From NCBI GenBank assembly GCA_938028175.1, contig CALJAE010000025.1, forward strand, positions 1-9,391: a stretch of DNA of 9,391 nucleotides, written 5' to 3'. Position 1 is the first letter of the stretch. Every line of letters begins with the position of its first letter. A program made the position numbers and the translations under genes. A model generated the notes under the pieces. It was not told the origin of the DNA. It saw nothing but the letters and a program-made list of their open reading frames with translations, and did no database searches. This DNA is from an uncultured Acidimicrobiales bacterium. Its GTDB lineage: Bacteria; Actinomycetota; Acidimicrobiia; Acidimicrobiales; SZUA-35. Of this stretch, positions 6,596 through 9,391 are shown piece by piece.

Positions 6596-7546
6596 ATGTC
6601 CCGCCAAGACACGACCATCTTGCTTCGAGCTGTAGCTATTACGGCTGTCGTTTTAGGTCATTTCGGGCTGCAACCATACTCAGGTGGCGCTCTGTTCTTA
6701 CTTGCACTCGCTGGCTTTAACTTTGTTAAGTTCACGATCCCCAAAATCAGCGACACAACTGGGAATCTAGCCGAGCCACTACTGCGCTATGGCTGGAAGC
6801 TATATCTCCCTACTGCGCTATATATTTTTGGCATCTCGTTCTTGACAGGCCAACTAAGTTGGACGCCACTTTTGATGCTTACAGAGGCTCTGGAGCCAGG
6901 TGCGGGCGGCATCGGTTACTGGTTTATCGAGGTACTGCTTCAGATCTATCTCGTATTCGGCCTAATCCTCATTTTCGCTCCAAAGGTTCGCCAGGTTATG
7001 CTGCGAACGCCATTCAAGTTTTTTGCGACTGCCACAATCACTTTCTTCATCGTCCGCCTGCTTGTCTTAACATTTGTTATTGGAGCTCACCCGAACGAAC
7101 TAGAGTTCTTGCGTCTGCCACACCTTCTAGCTTTCACTTACTTTGTCGGGGCGATGGCAGCTGTTGCACAAACTTCGACTCAAAAGGTCATTACGTCTGC
7201 AACCATCGGGGCTATTTGTGCAGAGTCTCTGTTCACCAGCTTTGGTGATGACTTCACAGTCTTCTTCTTCGGAATGCTGATAGTTCTCTGGCTTCCAACA
7301 ATTAGTCTGCCAAAGGTTATCGTGCCAACGGTAAACACCTTGGCGTTTAGCTCTTTGTTCATCTACCTATCCCACTTTCAAGTTGAATCTGTATTCGAAG
7401 ATAGATTCACCTTTGTTCCTGCTGAGGTTCAAGCCCTAATCGCTCTTGGTGTTGGTATTGCGATGACGAAGGCTTGGAAGTCTCGTCTAGCGATCTATGA
7501 ATACTTGGTGCCTACCAAGTCTGAACCACTGAAGCGCTGGGCTTAA
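6596..7546 (+). CDS. Acyltransferase-3 family integral membrane protein
   Basis: This 316-residue protein is hydrophobic throughout, with about ten likely membrane helices. The first helix carries LLRAVAITAVVLGHFG, which matches the 'R.lAi..Vv..H' signature of acyltransferase-3 (OafA/YrhL-like) enzymes and puts R11 and H22 at the proposed active site. GGALFLLALAGFNF (30-43) corresponds to the 'gg..lF..isGf' stretch. GGIGYWFIEVLLQIYLVFGLI (104-124) is the usual central 'yWFi..ll..Yl' helix. FIYLSHFQ (255-262) gives the late conserved histidine-containing helix. It is slightly shorter than the usual 340-400 residues and has no fused SGNH domain. These enzymes O-acylate sugars of lipopolysaccharide, exopolysaccharide, peptidoglycan, glycolipids or antibiotics. 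Its nearness to a second acyltransferase system and a GH16 enzyme suggests a surface glycan. The ATG is directly downstream of a likely -10 box. Confidence 0.75.
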   Translation: MSRQDTTILLRAVAITAVVLGHFGLQPYSGGALFLLALAGFNFVKFTIPKISDTTGNLAEPLLRYGWKLYLPTALYIFGISFLTGQLSWTPLLMLTEALEPGAGGIGYWFIEVLLQIYLVFGLILIFAPKVRQVMLRTPFKFFATATITFFIVRLLVLTFVIGAHPNELEFLRLPHLLAFTYFVGAMAAVAQTSTQKVITSATIGAICAESLFTSFGDDFTVFFFGMLIVLWLPTISLPKVIVPTVNTLAFSSLFIYLSHFQVESVFEDRFTFVPAEVQALIALGVGIAMTKAWKSRLAIYEYLVPTKSEPLKRWA

Positions 7547-7589
7547 CACTAGACAAGTACCCAACCTTGGCCGGTAGCGTTGCCTAGTT

Positions 7590-7603
7590 CTATGGGCCCA
7601 TAG
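7590..7603. promoter_or_regulatory. Perfect 14-base palindrome upstream of the GH16 gene
   Basis: CTATGGGCCCATAG is a perfect palindrome with no spacer, in the 107-base gap between the acyltransferase gene and the GH16 gene. It lies about 50 bases before the GH16 start, where a promoter is expected; TTGGCC (7567-7572) and TATGGG (7591-7596) are 18 bases apart and could be weak -35 and -10 boxes. With no loop and no T-run it is a poor terminator and a better candidate operator for a dimeric regulator. Confidence 0.4.
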
Positions 7604-7642
7604 CTGGCTCAAGCGAAATCGAAGTTCTGTCGTTGTTCTTGT

Positions 7643-7648
7643 GGGGAG
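7643..7648 (+). promoter_or_regulatory. Ribosome binding site of the GH16 gene
   Basis: GGGGAG lies five bases before the ATG at 7654. It favours that ATG over the in-frame TTG at 7633, which has no such site and would add seven residues not expected before a signal peptide. Confidence 0.65.
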
Positions 7649-7653
7649 AATCA

Positions 7654-9084
7654 ATGACTATAAATGCAACACGGTACCTAAAGTATGCAGGGCTCTTTAT
7701 TGGGGCAACTTCGTTTGCCGCTGCCAGTTCGCTAAGCATCGGAACAACCGAAACAACTAGTGCTAGTGCTACACAATCAGCGCCTGGAGTGTTATCAGAA
7801 CCGGCTATCTCTCGAGATTTTAGTTCGACGCCTTTGACCTCAGATAGCGACATAGTTACAGAAGCACAATCTTCTGAACCGGAAGCACCAGCACAGTTAG
7901 CTTTCGCTGAGCCTGTGCAAGCAGCAGAGCCTCAAACAGCTTTTATCCCGCCAGCTGCACCTTCTAATGGTGTAGCTGCGCCGTCATTGTTCGAAAAGCT
8001 ATCACAACCTATTACGCAGCCAATATTTACTAGCCCAACCCGTACAAGCGTTCCAACTACGACACCGGCGCTACCTATAGTCCAGACTTCACCTATAACT
8101 GTTTCGCCAACCGTGACTACTCCGTCGACTACCACATCGTCTCCTTCGTCTAGCTTGTCTCCTAGTTCGCAAACAACTCAACCGCCGACAACGGCAGCCC
8201 CAACAACAACTGCTGCTCCGACTAGCGCTCCAACTACCGCAGCTCCAACCCAGGTGGGTCGACGCCCATTCGGGTTCGGTTCAGTTAATTGGCAGCTAAC
8301 AACTCGCGACGACTTTAACGGAACCTACCTTAATGGCAACATGTGGGAAAACGGCTGGTTCCGCCATTGGGATCCAGCTCAAGACACTGGCTATGACCGA
8401 CCTGTAAATTCAAGGGAGACAGCTTGTTACAGTACCGACCAGCTCAGGGTTGCCGGTGGTGTTGTAACTTTAGAAATGCGTCCAACGACTGCAGCCGAGA
8501 ACGCTGCTGCTGTTTGTAAGAAAAAAGATGGCTCGCCAGCGCAGTTTGTTTCTGGCTTTGCGAACACTCGTCAAAGGTTCGCATTCACTCGAGGTTCTTA
8601 TGTTGAGACTCGTGTTTGGTCGCCGGGTTCTGGCAATACTATATATAACTGGCCTGGGTTCTGGGCTTCAGGAATCGATGCCAACAACTGGCCAGCTAGT
8701 GGCGAGTTCGACATCTATGAAGTACTAAACGGCAAGGCGTGTGCAAACTATCACTACGCAAACCCAACAACCGGTCTACACAATCAAGCTCAAAAGCGTT
8801 GTAGCGACATTAAGCCTAATCAGTGGAACGTGATTGGCATGAAGTGGAACTATGACGGAACCGTTGAGTTTTACCACAATGGACAACGTGTACCTGACCG
8901 TGATGGCGGTATCTGGAATCTAGACACTGTTGCACTCGCTGGCAATCCGGCTCTTGATTACTCGCTCAACTTAGAGCTACAGCACGGTCTTCCTCAACCA
9001 GGGACAGCCGGCTACCACGAGCCAACTGCCGCTAACCCACTACAGGTTAAGTTCGACTACGTAGACGTTTACCGTCTGCCATAG
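7654..9084 (+). CDS. Secreted glycoside hydrolase family 16 protein with Thr/Pro-rich linker
   Basis: This 476-residue protein has a signal-peptide-like N-terminus (basic residues 7-10, hydrophobic 11-24 ending in Ala). An Ala/Ser/Pro/Glu-rich stretch of no known family runs to about 120, then a Thr/Pro/Ser linker (about 122-199), then a GH16 catalytic domain (about 202-476). The active-site motif ExDxxE is GEFDIYEVLNG, giving E351 (nucleophile), D353 and E356 (acid/base). WPGFWASG (333-340), FTRGSYVETRVWSP before it, the strand WNYDGTVEFYHNGQRV and the C-terminal VKFDYVDVYRL are also typical of the fold. Cysteines C258, C288, C363 and C383 could form two disulfides, which suits an exported protein. 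GH16 enzymes cut or transglycosylate beta-1,3/1,4-glucans, agars, carrageenans and similar polymers; the substrate cannot be fixed here. It could take up algal laminarin as food, or remodel the cell's own glycan. An attachment role for the linker is inference. Confidence 0.88.
   Translation: MTINATRYLKYAGLFIGATSFAAASSLSIGTTETTSASATQSAPGVLSEPAISRDFSSTPLTSDSDIVTEAQSSEPEAPAQLAFAEPVQAAEPQTAFIPPAAPSNGVAAPSLFEKLSQPITQPIFTSPTRTSVPTTTPALPIVQTSPITVSPTVTTPSTTTSSPSSSLSPSSQTTQPPTTAAPTTTAAPTSAPTTAAPTQVGRRPFGFGSVNWQLTTRDDFNGTYLNGNMWENGWFRHWDPAQDTGYDRPVNSRETACYSTDQLRVAGGVVTLEMRPTTAAENAAAVCKKKDGSPAQFVSGFANTRQRFAFTRGSYVETRVWSPGSGNTIYNWPGFWASGIDANNWPASGEFDIYEVLNGKACANYHYANPTTGLHNQAQKRCSDIKPNQWNVIGMKWNYDGTVEFYHNGQRVPDRDGGIWNLDTVALAGNPALDYSLNLELQHGLPQPGTAGYHEPTAANPLQVKFDYVDVYRLP
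8017..8250 (+). repeat. Low-complexity Thr/Pro/Ser-Ala coding repeat in the GH16 gene
   Basis: The sequence encodes a linker made almost only of Thr, Pro, Ser and Ala, with repeated TTAAPT-type units near its end. The DNA uses mixed synonymous codons (ACA, ACT, ACC, ACG), so the repeat is conserved at the protein level rather than as a recent DNA tandem array. Such linkers keep a catalytic domain away from the cell surface and are often glycosylated. Confidence 0.7.
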
Positions 9085-9103
9085 TTCAACTAGCCGACAC
9101 TAT

Positions 9104-9391
9104 TTAGCCGGCGAGGGCTTCGAGCAAGACCATTCTGACTAGTAGGCCGTTTCCGGCTTGTTCAAAGTAGACGGCTCTTGGATCGCTATCTACTTCTTCA
9201 CTTATCTCGCCATCACGTGGCAGTGGGTGCATAAGGATTCCGTGTGCAGGAAGCGACTCTAGAGTCTCGGGTCTGATCTGATACATTGCCTTTAGCTGTT
9301 CGTAGTTCTGTCCAGGTTGTAGGCGTTCTTTTTGGATTCTTGTCCAGTAAACAACGTCTACTCCTTCGAGGTCAAGTTCTTGGTCTGTACG
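9104..9391 (-). CDS. pyrB: Aspartate carbamoyltransferase catalytic chain, C-terminal part (N-terminus beyond window)
   Basis: The reading frame is open from the window edge to a TAA at 9104, giving the last 95 residues. It contains DVVYWTRIQKERL, the helix conserved in aspartate carbamoyltransferases. HGILMHPLPRDGEIS carries the HPLPR loop, whose arginine binds aspartate and the bisubstrate analogue. DPRAVYFEQAGNGLLVRMVLLEAL is the family's C-terminal helix. Ornithine carbamoyltransferase has HCLP in place of HPLPR, so that paralogue is excluded. The enzyme joins carbamoyl phosphate and aspartate in the first committed step of cytoplasmic pyrimidine synthesis. It is convergent with the GH16 gene, with 19 bases between the stops and no clear terminator. 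It appears unrelated to the surface genes and marks the end of that region. Confidence 0.93.
   Translation of the reverse strand, partial: RTDQELDLEGVDVVYWTRIQKERLQPGQNYEQLKAMYQIRPETLESLPAHGILMHPLPRDGEISEEVDSDPRAVYFEQAGNGLLVRMVLLEALAG

Noticed and set aside
6859..7248. 129-codon plus-strand open frame overlapping the acyltransferase gene in another frame
   Set aside because: It has Cys/His/Arg-rich random composition, while the overlapping frame has clear membrane helices and conserved residues.
7503..7520. Hairpin ACTTGGT-GCCT-ACCAAGT near the end of the acyltransferase gene
   Set aside because: It is a perfect short stem but lies inside the coding region about 25 bases before the stop with no T-run. 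It is probably chance or a minor mRNA structure.
7633..7653. Longer GH16 start at TTG 7633
   Set aside because: It would place an acidic seven-residue extension before the signal peptide and lacks a ribosome binding site, whereas ATG 7654 has GGGGAG at the right distance.
8017..8250. Possible CRISPR-like or tandem DNA repeat
   Set aside because: The repetition comes from Thr/Pro/Ala codons in an open frame with varied synonymous codons, and there are no regular spacers.
1..9391. Mobile element, phage defence system or toxin-antitoxin module
   Set aside because: No transposase, integrase, nuclease, helicase or small toxin-like pair is visible on either strand, and no terminal inverted repeats or target-site duplications were noticed.

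Overview
The window looks like a piece of a bacterial chromosome with a GC content near 50% by eye. It is probably from an actinobacterium. A marine or aquatic Acidimicrobiia-like lineage is my best guess, because of the short lipoprotein signals ending in AC followed by acidic residues, the RskA-like surface domains, the likely leaderless starts and the DUF3179 protein. I cannot confirm the lineage without a search. No mobile element, CRISPR array, tRNA or rRNA is visible. The window is gene-dense, with seven protein genes plus the end of an eighth. No gap between genes exceeds about 200 bases.

Layout. (1) Bases 1-1307, minus strand: the N-terminal part of a large YfhO-like membrane protein (GT-C glycosyltransferase type), cut by the window edge. 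(2) Bases 1378-3857, plus strand: a two-gene operon with overlapping stop and start codons. It holds a membrane-anchored SGNH-hydrolase-like protein and an AlgI-type MBOAT O-acyltransferase. (3) Bases 3864-5282, minus strand, convergent with the operon: a DUF3179 lipoprotein. (4) Bases 5403-6401, minus strand: an acidic lipoprotein with two tandem RskA-like (anti-sigma-K type) domains, followed by a clear intrinsic terminator. (5) Bases 6414-6595: a divergent control region rich in inverted repeats. (6) Bases 6596-7546, plus strand: an acyltransferase-3 family membrane protein. (7) Bases 7654-9084, plus strand: a secreted family 16 glycoside hydrolase with a Thr/Pro-rich linker. (8) Bases 9104-9391, minus strand: the C-terminal third of aspartate carbamoyltransferase (pyrB), which marks a return to housekeeping genes.

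How the genes may work together. Every gene except pyrB acts in the membrane or outside the cell. YfhO-like proteins, MBOAT/SGNH pairs, acyltransferase-3 proteins and GH16 enzymes all act on surface or exported glycans by adding sugars, adding acyl groups or cutting the chain. The simplest reading is a cell-envelope or exopolysaccharide decoration region with two surface lipoproteins of unknown role between its two halves. No polymerase, flippase or priming glycosyltransferase is visible, so the backbone must be made elsewhere. The shared pathway is inference from neighbourhood. The individual family calls rest on motifs that can be read directly.
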